From: Torreya grandis
Taxonomy: Eukaryota; Streptophyta; Pinopsida; Cupressales; Taxaceae
Assembly: GCA_037957365.1 (NCBI GenBank)
Contig: JARHVA010004908.1
Span: forward strand, 231,501-295,500
Direction of reading: 5' to 3'
DNA length: 64,000 nt
The position numbers and the translations under genes were made by a program. Of this stretch, positions 24,324 to 36,500 are shown in pieces (position 1 is the first letter of the stretch; each line of letters starts with the position of its first letter). The notes under the pieces were generated by a model that was not told where the DNA came from, made no database searches, and worked only from the letters and a program-made list of their open reading frames with translations.

Positions 24324-24665
24324 TTTATATATAGATGTGATGGATGATTTATGGTTCATGGTGTACGAGTTTTGATGTTTTATGTTTATGCTTTATGAGA
24401 TGTGGATTTAGTAGCTTAGGCATGTGATGATTATGGATGATGTTTTTTTTATTCATGGATATGATGTTGATGATTATATATGGTTTAATTATGGTTATTA
24501 ATGTGGTTTATGATATGATGTTATGATTTATAGTGATTTTGTTTTGTTGATTATAGATGTGATGTTTTAAATATGGTTATGGTGTTGATGATTTACAATG
24601 ATTTTGTTTGTGGTTATCATGTTTATGATTTGTGATAATGGATATGTGAAGTGATTTTGAAGTTA
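24322..24665. repeat. C-poor degenerate repeat tract (TTATGATG-like)
   Basis: The plus strand is almost free of C and is built from variants of TTTATGAT, GATGTTGATG and GTTATGG. The period is irregular, so I call it cryptically simple sequence rather than a clean minisatellite. It lies between the PMD frame and the integrase remnant of element B. Confidence 0.5.
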
Positions 24666-25242
24666 AATAAATCATATAAAGTAAGTTAGATTAACAAATT
24701 GGATGTGTGAAAAGAGATAAGAATCATGAGACATATATCTACATGAACCAATGATAAGGATATGGAAAAAGTGTGATGCTTTTCATTAGTGAGGATAAAA
24801 CAAAACTAAATTTAGATTGGATTAAGTAACATAGACCTTTCTAATGCTTCACATTATCATGATTTAGTTGATAAAAAGGTATCTTGATCACATTGTGTCG
24901 AGTAAGCTCATAATCCCTTGATTTGTAGATGGTATAAAGGGGATATAGGTATTAGGTGAAGGGTAAATGGGTTGATAGGTAAGGTAACCTTATCTGTGTT
25001 AATTTTCCCCTTATATAGGTGACCTAAGAACCATATTAGATAAGTCCATGTCTTCATGCAAGGTAGAGACTGATTGATGTGGGAAGTCTATTAATGCTAG
25101 ATATGAAAGCTGGTTATGGCTTTCTTGGGATAGATCATTTTGGTTTTGATATGGGGTATTTTGTTATTGCTATTATTTTGATAGGGTTTTGAAGCTGATC
25201 AATGAGGGAAGATTCAAAATGATTACTTTAACAAATTTGACT

Positions 25243-25371
25243 TAGCCATCCTTCAAGGGAGTGGTCTATGTTTGGGTTTGTTCATTTTGTAGATATCCTT
25301 CAAGGGAGTAGTCTATCTTTGAAGCAATTTAGTTTTAGGTAGCTATCCTTTAAGGGAGTAGTTTTTAACTC
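25243..25371 (-). repeat. Short tandem repeats, about 48-50 bp period, three copies
   Basis: Three copies of a unit beginning AGCCATCCTTCAAGGGAGTG, AGATATCCTTCAAGGGAGTA and AGCTATCCTTTAAGGGAGTA start near 25243, 25291 and 25341. Tandem repeats in the 3' untranslated region are known in Tat-type elements and can seed satellite DNA. The location here fits that pattern. Confidence 0.7.
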
Positions 25372-25869
25372 TGGAGACATGTGACCCAAGTGATATTTTG
25401 GCATCCAAATTATTTTAATGCTAGGTTTAGACATTGACAAGTCTATATAGGCTTAGAGGTTTACCTTTATGAGGGAAAAAAATTTAGCACAAAAAGGTTA
25501 ATGATAGGTGAACGGGGTGGTTTTGAGAGACAATGACCATGGGATTTCATCTTGATTAGAGACAAAAATAATCCATGAGAACCATGCTATGGGTAGAGCC
25601 ATGGTACCCATATTTAGGATTAGGCTATGATTGTGATATTCAATCACATGGTTCCATGTTATAATTGTTTGTCCTCAAAGGAATAGGGATAGGTAAGTGA
25701 AGGTTTAAATATCATAAATCAAGGGAAAAGCTTAAGTTAGACAAGAAGGTGAATTTGATCATTGTTTGACAAAAAAGGATGAATATGTAAAGAATTGAGA
25801 GGCTCAAGTTCTAGTTTTACTTTGAGAGAGGACAAATAATAAGCTCTTGATCCACACTTATGGGTTATG

Positions 25870-26255
25870 ATGTAGGGTCTAAGCCAATTGAAAACAAATT
25901 TTCATCTTTTTCTTTTCTCTATATTGGTTACATATTGGTTTTCCTTTAGGACAAGGTCTCTAATATTGAATTCAAATTATTTTAGGTGCTTATTATAGGC
26001 ATGCTTGATTTTCTTTTGGTAGACATGACTATGGTTAATCATGGTTAGGCAATGCTCATCAAGTATCTCAAGTCATGCTAGATGTTCTTAATGATAGTAT
26101 CTCTTATAAATGATGTATTTTAAGGATATGCAAAGAGAAGGAACTTAAACATCAAGAGGCAAGACTTCCTCAAATCTAAATAATAGAGAGAAATGGGTAG
26201 CACATGTAGAGGTTTTAATGCTAGTGCGATAGGCCCAAGTGGATGTGGATGATGA
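25870..26255 (-). pseudogene. Element B integrase, C-terminal half only (degraded)
   Basis: The minus strand reads WAYRTSIKTSTCATHFSLLF (about 26190-26249), then VLPLDV, followed by LDEHCLTMINHSHVYQKKIK and FNIRDLVLKENQ (about 25930-26065), then FVFNWLRPYI near 25880. These match the end of the integrase core and its C-terminal domain in order. The N-terminal half with the first two catalytic acids is absent. The segment starts within about 90 bp of protease sequence, which indicates a large internal deletion. Confidence 0.82.
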
Positions 26256-26309
26256 ATATCACCAAATTAGTGGCCATAGTATCATTAAATTGGTGGAGGA
26301 TCACTACAA

Positions 26310-26480
26310 TTTTTGACATGATATTTTAATGCAGTTGGAGTTGGTCATAATCATGAGGAGAGATAATGTTAATACTAGCTCCTCCATCAATTATCACCCT
26401 ATTGATGTGGGTTTGATTGGTGTATGCAGTGATGAAGAGGGGAGGAATGGGATCTTCAAAATAAACAAAAGGTATTTTTG
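26310..26480 (-). pseudogene. Element B aspartic protease, active-site fragment
   Basis: On the minus strand DPIPPLFITAYTNQTHIN is followed by RVIIDGGASINIISPHDYDQ, a retropepsin active site (Asp-Gly-Gly) with its following strand. The C-terminal half of the protease is missing because of the deletion that joins it to the integrase. Confidence 0.8.
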
Positions 26481-27006
26481 AATCCTAGAATGAGACAAAC
26501 ATAGAAAGTTGAAGGGATCCAATAAAGGATGAAAGAGGTTGATGGTATTCTATTTAAACCTCTATTGATTGTAGGGCCTCTATAAATGTTTGGTAGTTAT
26601 GGGGTGAGGTTTTGATTAGTTCTTAAATTCTCATCTTCACTGGTGTCTAGTGAAGTTGTTTTAGAACCAATCACTAGATAGATTCAAAAGGGTTAGAGGG
26701 AGAGGCACCCAAAATGGATATTTTGGGTTTTGGTGAAGGTGAAGGTAAAAATGAGGGTGCTTATGTTTAATTGGAAGGTTAAGGAGTGGAATGGTATGTA
26801 CATGGTATGGAAACTTTTTATTTTCACTTATCTTTTTGTTGGGCTCGAGATTAGGTAACCATATAGATAGTGTAGATTAGGGGAGGTGTTGGGATAGATG
26901 GTTGATTTAGTTCCTCCTCACTTTAAAATGACAGTGTAGGAGTAGGTAAGTGTTGGATGGGTTTATTTGGTGGTTGGGTTGGTAATGGGCTCAAGGGAAT
27001 TTCATC

Positions 27007-28247
27007 TTATAACAAATCATCCATATCCCATAAGATATGGATAAGTACTTGGACAGATTTATAATTTTTTGTGTCATGTCCAAGTGTCTTATGGTATGAG
27101 TAGATTAGACCATTATTGAACCAAGATGGCTTAGGGATTGAAGGGTAGAAGGGTTTTATAGGTGTTAGGATTAAGGAATAGGATTGAAATAACCTTTGTA
27201 TAATGGTTGAATAAGATTTGAGAAAAGGTGTTAAGGGTGTTGGGTTTTTGGTTTTAGAAGTGGGAGCCTTCTTAGAAGTAGGCTTCATTGTAGAATTTAT
27301 AGGTGGTGAAATGGTTTTAGTAGATGGTTTTGGTTTGGATTTTTTGGATATTGTTGGTTTTTAGGTGAGAGGTTTAGAGGTGGATGGTGAAGGTTTGGTG
27401 ATAGGTGGGAAGGTAGAGGTAGATAGGTTAGTTAAGAATGATGGGGAGTTTGATGTTTCATTAGGGTAGGTGTAGGTAGAGAAAAAGGACAAGTTTTACT
27501 AGATGAGTAATAAGTAGTTATGGTAGGGTTCACCTTATTATTATAATGAATACCTTATGGGATGGTACAAGGATGGGGTCCTAAAATAGATAGTAAGAAG
27601 GAAGGAGGTGGTATAGCTCTAGTTCAAGGTGGGAGTTTGGGTGGTTCCACCTTCTTAATTGGTTTTCTTGGGGTTTTCTTTGGTGGAATAGATGGGGTTA
27701 TGTCCAACTTCTAAGATGGCTGAGCAAGGACAGGTGTAATAAGTATTCCTATACTCTTGATGGGTTTGTTTAGAGAGGCATAAGGTGATTTGACAATTTT
27801 AGATAAAGGTTAGTTAGATGGTTCCCCTATAGTTTTGGAGGGAGGAGTGTTTGATGGAGGTATTGAGGTGATGATAAGTTTTATGGTGGATGCAATTGAG
27901 GTTGAAGGTTCAACATTTTTCTTATAGGGGATCCCAAGATGATGCCAAAAGGTGGCTCTATCCAGATTGGGTTGAGAAGTGATTCTAAACTTTGGACCAA
28001 TCTAGAAAAAGGCTTTTAAATGGGTTTGATCCCTTGGTAATTGGTTTAAAAGATTAATCCTATAGGTTGAGGTGAGGGAATGGTTTATCACTTTTGACCT
28101 TGGTGGAAGGTTCCAATATTTAGGAGGATGTCTCCTCCATGGAAGGACTAGGTAAGGTGATCTCTTCTTTTGGGATGATTCCCAAAGAGAGAATGGGTGG
28201 TTCTAAGATAGGGGAGGAAGGTATGATGGCCTAAAGTGAAGGAATAT

Positions 28248-28285
<38 letters not shown>

Positions 28286-30661
28286 GTGGTTGTTTCCTTT
28301 GTTTGGGTTTTTAAAATAATGGAGGGAGATTCCACCACTTTCATAGGTGGAGTTGGGGAAGAGGTATTTAAATCAATGGTTTCCTCTTTTAGTATTTATT
28401 TCAATGGAGATGTGGATAGGTCCATGATCTCATCAAGTAAAGAAAGAGGGGTGGTTACTTCCTATATTTTGGTATCCAAAGGAATAGAAGGTTAGTTCAC
28501 CACTTCAATGAGTGAAATGGAGGAAGAGGTAGTTGAGGTAATGGTCTCCTCAATGATATGTTCACTACTAGTGACATTAACCATATAGACCTCACGAGCA
28601 TGAGATGATTCTAGTTTATTATCATCATAGTTGGTAAACGGAGTATGATTGGGGAAAGGTTTATGAAATATGTCATGGGATTGATTTAGGGGTGCATTAG
28701 GATTATCAAATACAAGTACTCCCTTATAAATCATGTTTTGGATAATGGTCTTAAAGGTGTTACACCTACTAATGTGATGTCCAATGACATGGTGGAAAGT
28801 GTATAGATCATTCTCATTATACTAACCAGGTGTAGGGTGAGAAGCATCAAATTATTGGTGGATTTTATGGAAGATATATGATATTGGATTTGATAAATTT
28901 ATCCAAAATTGAAGCATAAGACTCCCCTATTAGAGTGTATTATTTTTGGGTTGCTCAATTTTGGTTTTGATTTTGTTGGTTGGAAGAGTTAGAGGAGTTG
29001 GTTTCATTGGGTTGGTTGATAGTTGGTGGTGGAGTGGTTTTAAGGAAAAATGAGTTTACAAATGCCTTTGGTTTGGTGTTGGGATGTTATTATTGATTGG
29101 TGGTTTTAGATGAGGAAGGTTCATTGGATTTAAAACTAGAATTTTTGTTCCTCAATTTAAATTTTCCCTCATCAATGGATCTGATTTATAATTTGCACGC
29201 CATAGTGAAAGCCTCATTAAAAGTCCTAAAAGTTTGAACTAGAAGAGTAAGGGAAATATGTTTGGCATAACCTTGAGAGAAGAGTTAAATCAACTTCAAT
29301 TGGCATAAATAAAAAGAGAGTTAGTTGATAATACCTCTCCATCTAGCTACGAAATTGGAAATTGATTCATCATAGAATTGACTAATGGAGTAGAGGTTAG
29401 TAATATAGACCTTCTTAGATATATTGACTAAGAAATAATCTAAAATGATTTGGGAAAGTTGGGTAAAGGAAAATATGGATTGATTGGTGAGAGAAATATA
29501 CCAATCTAAGGTTGGTCCTAATAAAGACATGGGAAAGGTGTAAAGGAGAAGAGTATCATCATATGAAATCAAATAGCAAGAATGGAAAAATTCTCTTAAG
29601 TGTTGTTGGGGGTCCTTGATTTGGAATTTAACAAATTTGGGTGGTTACCATTAAGGAGGATAATATCAGATAGGGATAGATAGGTTCATTATAGATTTGA
29701 TCATAAGACAAGGGGTTATGAGCCCCAGAAATAGATGAGTCCAAGTTGGTCATTTTGTCCATTAACATTTTGACCAAATCTATTTGAGGTTGGGAAGATC
29801 CATAATTGTGTGGTAAGTTTGGTTGAGGCTGGGTGGCATAAATATATGGATAAGTGATGGAAGGTTGAGAAGATACCAAATATTTATATGTGGTTATTGA
29901 AGGTTGGGATGATGCCACATATGGATTAATGAGCACAAAATGTTGGGTAAAAGGTGTTAATGTATTCTTGAAAATTAGGAACATATTGGTAGGATGGAAT
30001 GGGTATTTGTTAAGGGATTTAAATGGGTTGATTTGGGTGTATATATGGATTGGTACATGGTTGGGGTTGAGTGGTAACTATTTTGATAATAGGTGTAAGG
30101 GTAAGAGGTATGGAAAACACCAAATTTTGAAGTGGGGTGGAAATTGGTGAGTTAGTAGTGATAAGGGGAATGGTGTAAATAGGGGTAGAAGATACCCAAA
30201 TGGTGGATGATGTATGGGTAACAAGAGGTGAGGTTGATCCTATGATGGAAGTATTGGTTGGTGTAGGTGTTTTTGGGTATTAGTTGGGATGTTGGATTGA
30301 GTTTGGGTGGTAGTAAAAGATGGTTATGGGTGGAAGAAGATGCTTAGGTGATCACAGGTTGGGTAGAGGTAGCACCAATCATAAGATGGGGAGGGATACC
30401 ATAAGTTGGATCCATAGGATGAACTTAAGAAATAGGTGTGTGGTGAGATAAGGTGTTGAGGTAATGTTAAAGGGCAAGGGGATTGTTATTAAGGAAGGTA
30501 GAAAAATTTGTATCACCCTCAACAATTATCTGAGGCATGCTAGGAGGGGGAGAAAGATGAGGAAAACTCTCAACATCAGATGTATACTCCATGAAAGAAG
30601 AGGAAGATAAATATGGTTATTTTTTGGTTTGGTTCCTCAATTGTTGTCTAGTAAAGACCAT
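27007..30661 (-). pseudogene. Element B gag (degraded), with two zinc-knuckle-like segments
   Basis: I chose the ATG at 30661 because it opens MVFTRQQLRNQ, a gag-like start, after the leader. Next come a Ser/Gln/Pro-rich N-terminal part with repeated SSQPSIT (29820-29990), the capsid part SLLGPTLDWYISL, FTQLSQIILDYF and YDESISNFVARWRG (29321-29545). A first knuckle-like segment HHVIGHHISRC follows at about 28760-28800, then PNAPLNQSHDIFHKPFPNHT. A second one, YSYHKTLGHDTKNYKSV, lies at 27045-27095. Some Cys positions have been lost. Gag packages the RNA in virus-like particles. Having two knuckle-like segments 1.7 kb apart is odd. Confidence 0.75.
28244..28285. repeat. (TACA)n/(TA)n microsatellite
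   Basis: TATACATACATACA followed by about 12 TA units, inside element B's gag region. It was probably gained after the element died. Confidence 0.92.
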
Positions 30662-31341
30662 GTGAGGAACAAAAAATAAATTATTAAAATCTCACAACTC
30701 AAACACAAAGCAAGCAAAATAAAAAGATCTCAAGGTAATCAAAACACACACTAAAGTGCATTTAACAACTTAGGATTATTTTTAGATCAATTTTGGATTA
30801 TTCCTTAGAAAGTGTGAAGAGGAAATTTGGTTTATAGATTAGGTACTAAAAATGAAGTCTAAGGTTGGTTTCAGGTGTTAAAGGCTCTTAAAAAGAATTT
30901 GTATTAAAATTTAGTACGTGGTTTGATATTGGGGCCTACTCCCTCACTTCACACACTAAAAAGATAATGGTAATAGGTACTTAGCCAAGATATACTAAAT
31001 TTTAGAGATTATACTCAACAAAAGAGCTAATTTGATTCTCCCCTCAGTAATGACCTCCAAGTGGGATTGTTGAGAAAGGGAAAGGTTACCATTAGGTGAT
31101 GAAATCTTAGTTAGGCCTTGTCTCCAGTTTGTTTTGATGTGTTGATTGATTATATGGTTTGGTAAAATGTGTGATAAAAAGAGTGAAACTATGATTAATT
31201 ACTTTTATTTTAAGTTAATTAGATGAACTAAAACAAATAATAAATCAATGTATGTAAGGTTTATGTTAATCCCAAAAGAAATTTTAGATTTTGTTTTATG
31301 AACATAGAATAAAGGAAGAAAGGGGCACCTAGATGATGCTA
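30662..31341. other. Element B 5' leader, no gene recognised
   Basis: This is the untranslated leader between the primer site and gag. I see no conserved domain or extra ORF in it. Confidence 0.5.
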
Positions 31342-31364
31342 GGGTCCCACAGGGTGTACCAAAA
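31342..31364 (-). promoter_or_regulatory. Element B primer binding site
   Basis: TTTTGGTACACCCTGTGGGA follows the 5' LTR end (AGAAACA) directly on the minus strand. It has the same layout as the sites of elements C and D, and gag lies downstream, which confirms orientation. Confidence 0.75.
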
Positions 31365-32112
31365 TGTTTCTCTTAATTTTTTCTCATTTCTTAATTTAGG
31401 AATAATATAAAAATATAGTAATAAGGGTGTGGTAGAAGAACCTAGTTGTTATGCACACGTGATCCAGATGAGTGTGGAGAGTTCTTTTTTGTCTTGAAAG
31501 TATGACCTATTGCTTGTTAAATGGCTAATGGTTGATGGTTGGAGTAATTTTGGTATAGTAATGGTAATTTTCCTTGAGAGCAATTTGAGCATAGGTTTGG
31601 GTCTCTATTATAGTCGATGAATTATTGAAAGAAGACTAGTTGGGAAGCTTGAATACCTATGTGCAAGAATGCTTTTGTTGATGGATCCCTTTCACCTCCT
31701 ACTCCCCTCATTTTATAGGAAAATAGAGATGAAGGATAGAAGGTTCCCTAGGAGTTTGGCTTATTTATTTTGATGTTTGGGAGTTTGTTAGCAATGGGCA
31801 AGGATGACATATTTAATTGTGCCATGTTAGCTTACAAATAAATGTTATTTATGTAATAACGAGGAAGACCTAATCATCGATGGTCAAGTTGATCATCAGT
31901 GGTTTATTGTCCAAAATAAAATGGGATAAGGTGAGTTAAAAGAGGTTGGGTTAAGGTAAAGTTAGTGAATTAGTGAGGTTAGTTAGATTACTAGATAACT
32001 AGACTCAAGGTCCAATGAGTTGATTAGTGGGTTGAGAAGGGTTAGGTGGTCCCTAAGGTATCCCAAGGCATTTTGACATCTAGATCCATTGTGTAGTTTT
32101 CTAGTGTCTATA
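31365..32112 (-). repeat. Element B, 5' LTR (748 bp)
   Basis: In element orientation it starts TATAGACACT at 32112 (TG changed to TA) and ends AAACA at 31365. It aligns throughout with 20700-21468. Confidence 0.86.
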
Positions 32113-33155
32113 ATGGTCATCTCTACAAATGAAGCAACCTCCTAGTGGTCCCTTCCTATCAGATTACTGGTTTCCCTTAAAATTACCCTTAGAACCATTA
32201 CCTATTTTATTACTTCCAGTACCACTGTTGAATATATTATTTTGAATTTTTAATTGACTTTGGAAGTCTCTATGCATCTTCTTCTTGTTATTATTCTTAA
32301 AATTTGGCTTTGAACTTAAAAAAAATATTAAATTTGTCCCTGACCTGAGCAATAGATTTTAATTTTTGTTCCTACTTGATTGATTTCTCAAAGAATTGGT
32401 TTATTGTAGATGGTCCATGAATGACCACCTCTTCACAAATCTAGGTTTTTAATCCCATGATAAACTTCCTAATCCTAAACCTCTCATCATACTGATATTG
32501 AGGTACATATTTTATAAGTTTGGTGAAATATTTCTAGTACTCATTCACTAACAAGTCTCCTTGCTTTAGATTTTGAAAATCTATAATATTTTAATCAAAA
32601 TAAAGCTATTTAAGATACTATAATATAAATAGTGTCACAAATTAATCCCAGGTAATGTTGGTCAAATTCATATTCATTTCCAACTTCTTGTTGACCCACC
32701 ACATAGTTTCTTCTCTAGCCAATGGATAATATCCCCAAATAGCTTTGGTGACCTTAGAGTAGTTTTGAATCTCAAAATTATCAATTTTAGTCAACAATGA
32801 TTCATATTCATCTCTCATAATAGTTCCATCAAACTTATGTGGATTCACCTTTTTCATATCCCTTGCTAATTTTTTAGCTACATGTGCTCTTGCATCTTGA
32901 GGAACTTCCTCATGTTTCTACTCTTGAGGGATTTAATAACCAATAGGATTATATTTAGGCTCATATTGTTGGGCCTCCTCCTATGTACATAAATTATTAT
33001 TATAGGGCAACAAATCTATCCCTAGTCTCATTCATGGTTGTAAGAATCTGATCTAATGTTATTGCTTATTCAGTGTAAAATTGGTTAGGATCAAATGAAA
33101 TGTTATTGTCATTGAAATTCAAAGGATCCTCACCTGATGTTGTTTTGCACACCAT
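32113..33155 (-). pseudogene. Element A gag (degraded), cut at the zinc knuckle by element B
   Basis: I take the ATG at 33155 as the start (MVCKTTSGEDPLNFNDNNIS), about 60 bp inside the primer site. The capsid-like core reads VNPHKFDGT, NFEIQNYSKVTKAIWGYYPL, MWWVNKKLEM and ITWD (32642-32857). The tail is Lys/Asn-rich (NFKNNNKKKMHRDFQSQ, 32164-32352). The zinc knuckle begins GGCFICRDDH at 32113-32145 and is then interrupted exactly by element B. The remaining Cys lies at 20680-20694. The ATGGT duplication spans the His codon. Confidence 0.83.
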
Positions 33156-33217
33156 TTTTTTATAGTAATATAATAATATGAAAACTTTAGTGAACTTAAT
33201 AGGTCCTAGAGTTTGAG

Positions 33218-33234
33218 CCATAACTTTAATACCA
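33218..33234 (-). promoter_or_regulatory. Element A primer binding site (initiator tRNA-Met type)
   Basis: The minus strand reads TGGTATTAAAGTTATGG three bases inside the LTR. It differs from the common initiator-Met primer site of plant retrotransposons at three positions, all explained by C-to-T or G-to-A change. Confidence 0.82.
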
Positions 33235-33506
33235 CAATGTACCATCCCCATGGGGATTTACTAGAAAAATGTAATATTTATTTTTTAACTTTTTTACTAA
33301 ACAATTATTCTCTCATTAGATTACACAATGAGAATATAATTAGTGATATTAAACATACTAAATATATTAAACATAAGTAAACATGTAACAACATTTAGTG
33401 ATCACTAGTAATTAATCACAACTATACAAGGAAATTAATCATAATAAAATACATCTATGGTTAGTAAAATAGTATAGACACCACTGTAAATGTATTAAAA
33501 ATGATT

Positions 33507-33511
33507 AATTA
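33507..33511. repeat. Target-site duplication of the solo LTR, left (AATTA)
   Basis: AATTA precedes the insert and recurs at 36785-36789. The uninterrupted LTR copy near 463-473 reads AATTAATTACA, the empty site. Confidence 0.7.
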
Positions 33512-36500
33512 TGTTATAGGTACAATCATTGAGAGGGGGTGAATCATTGAGCCCAAAATATCTAACTTGAATTCTGATATTTAGAATTCCTTAATCAATT
33601 ACCTTAAGCATTCATGAAGCATACACATCATTCATATCAATGTACAAGAAAGAAAATCCAAGATCAAGCACAAAACTCTTGACATACATGGGAAACTCTC
33701 TTGTGGAATGAAACCCATTAGAACCTATAATTGGACTATTGTCCTATAAAATAAGAACTAATTTAAACCACCTACAAATGATCAAGGAAATACAATCCCT
33801 ATTTAGTGAGACTCCATTCCCACAAGGTGATAACACACTTGTTTAGCTATGCTACAACAAAAACCAAACATTTTATTAAGTTTCACCTTGAAAGGAGGCT
33901 ACAACCACCTTAGATGTTGAGCTACCACAACAACACCTATGAACATAACCAACTTTAAGATGATGTCTTAAACACCTGATGATGGAACTCTAATTATCAC
34001 TCTCTTTATGTATCTAAAGCCCTATTTTAGATCACACAACACTCCTTATTGGCCAAATAAATTTACATACTTGAACCAATACACAAATATCAATTAGGAC
34101 ACATTACATATCCTAAATAATCCCATGCTTCAACTCTACACACTGAATGCACCCTTCATAAGAACAACTCTATCATAAATTTAACAACATGACCAAATGG
34201 TCATACACACTATCCACACATTGATCAGTTTCTCAAACTAGCCATTAAGATCTCATAGACACCAATACTCCTTTTCTCATTCTCAAGACATCTAAAACAT
34301 CCTTTTAGATCACTCTATGCCTCTTCACTCATGCTCAACATGCAAGAGCACTAATCTATCATAAAAAATATGACCTATAGGTCATACTCATAGTCCTCAA
34401 TCTTATCTACTTATCAACCCAACCATTGGGAACACTCAGCCTCTTCTCTTCTTTGCTTCAATGCTCACTCCTCTCCAAGTCATATAAGTCTAGAACCCAT
34501 CATCTTTGGTTCCACTATTTATAGAGCAATCTTGATAATCACTATCTTGGTCATCCACTAGGAATGCCTTAGCTCTTAATGCTTCTCTCACATGAAGCCA
34601 CAAATCAATAAAATCTTCATTAGTCATCCATAGTACCTATGGGTCACCCTTAAGGAACTATACATTTTAATAAGGCCCTTTTATCTTGGATAGGTCTCAT
34701 GTGAACCCATTCACTCCTTTAACACTCCCTCAAGAAAAAAAAATAACATAAGACCAATTTCAAATACATGGCTCCACTAATTATGTCCCTTTAAACATCC
34801 TAAAATAATCACAATCAACTTATCTCACCTCTATGTATGCTCAAATAACTCAAACACTGACATAGTGCACACAGCCACCATGAATGAACACACAATCAAC
34901 TTTTTAAGCATTGTTTATATTCAAGATATATTGATCACACCTATAAAATCCACATAGAACATCCTCATGGATTCTATAACATGCTCTAATATCTAATTCA
35001 TCATGAGATAATGAAGTAAGCTTAATACAAGCTCAAATATCCTTTTTGGGTCACATGTAGAACAAACATGAACACACAATCAAATTATACGCTTAATATA
35101 TTTGACTTTACTCACTTATATATCTTCAAATTGGGTTCATTAGATCAACCATGGAGTCCTCTTCATCTTTGATTTTTACTACATGAGCAAATTCATATTA
35201 TGTCAAAATATATGGTCAAAATATAGAGCTCTAGTTTTTCCCATGTTAAATTAAAATATTTGAATAACAACAGTCATAGTTAACCTTCAAACAAAATGCT
35301 CAAATCTCATGTGATCTTAGCTCAAGATCAATCTCACTCTGTCAATCTTATTTAAGCTTTAATACATAGACTACTAAAGCCACATTTTAAACATCTATCA
35401 TGTCAACCTCATCTCATGCAATCTGGTAACTTTGACTCAATACACTCTATTTATATATGTAGATCATTTAGGAATTTAATGATCAACTCTCATCATCGAT
35501 CAATTTGTATGAATAATTTTTTTCCATTGGATTCTTATCATGTACTTTTTCTTAATAGTTAAAAATCATGTACCTATCCTCATCTTGCTACCTCTTGATT
35601 CTTTGGAACAAATGTGTACCATCAATCTTGATCAATATTTAACACTTTCAAAAATGACTATGGGAACCATGTCAATATGCTCGAGTATCCATTTTTTATC
35701 CTTAATAACTTATTTTATGCTTTGATGCAAAATCTCAAACTTAGACTAGATGATCTCCTTACATAGGAAAATTCAACCATATGAGATACTACTCATGTAA
35801 CCCTCATGTGTGTGAGATATATTTCCATTAAAGTTCCTTCTCAAAATATTATGTCATAGAGCCAACCATGTCCAAATCTACTTGAGATGAAAACTTTGAG
35901 CATCCATAATTTGTGTTATAATTTAGTGCATGAACTCAAATTTAGTGCAAATTATCTACACTTAAAATTGAAAAAACCCATATGATAAATTTCTCTTGAT
36001 ACCTTCACACTTGAAATATATAACACCATCAAAATTCTCACTTATTTCATTCTACAATACTACAAAATTAGCTATGGGAAAACATAGTCAAACTGCTTGG
36101 GAGCCCAACTTTACATATTCATATCTTCTGACACACTATATTACATGATTTATAAATTAGCACAAATAAATTAGGTCCAAAATTGAATAAACCCATATGA
36201 TCACTTTTTCCAAATCCTTGTGTGGGAATGATTACCTCATCAACATGCTTACTCAACACTTTCTAGCCATATTAAAAATTTAGCTAAGTATGGGAAAATA
36301 ATGAATTATGATTGAAAAGCCAAATTTGCACCCTCATATCTTTGACCATGATTTGATGCATGAATTGAGATGTGGAAAATAAAAAATAGGGACTTCAATG
36401 ATCACAACCATATGACCCACTCCCCTTGAATCCTTCCCACATGATAATGGTGACATCATCAAATTACCTACTTTTTTATGCCACTAGACCCAAAGTGTCT

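Larger units (their letters stand above)
20700..32112 (-). mobile_element. Element B: Ty3/gypsy element (Tat-like) with antisense PMD frame and internal pol deletion
   Basis: Paired LTRs of 769 and 748 bp lie within a perfect ATGGT duplication. On the minus strand the order is LTR, primer site, leader, gag from 30661, protease remnant, integrase C-terminal half, and a 4.4-kb 3' region with short tandem repeats and a plus-strand (antisense) PMD-like frame, then LTR. RT, both ends of the RT-RNase H region and the integrase N-terminal half are missing. Gag shape, an antisense extra ORF and 3' tandem repeats fit the Tat group. The plus strand is strikingly G-rich and C-poor compared with the host element A. 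Confidence 0.86.

Noticed and set aside
28286..28495. Plus-strand frame next to the TA microsatellite
   Set aside because: Opposite to element B gag and without domain or start context; low-complexity chance frame.
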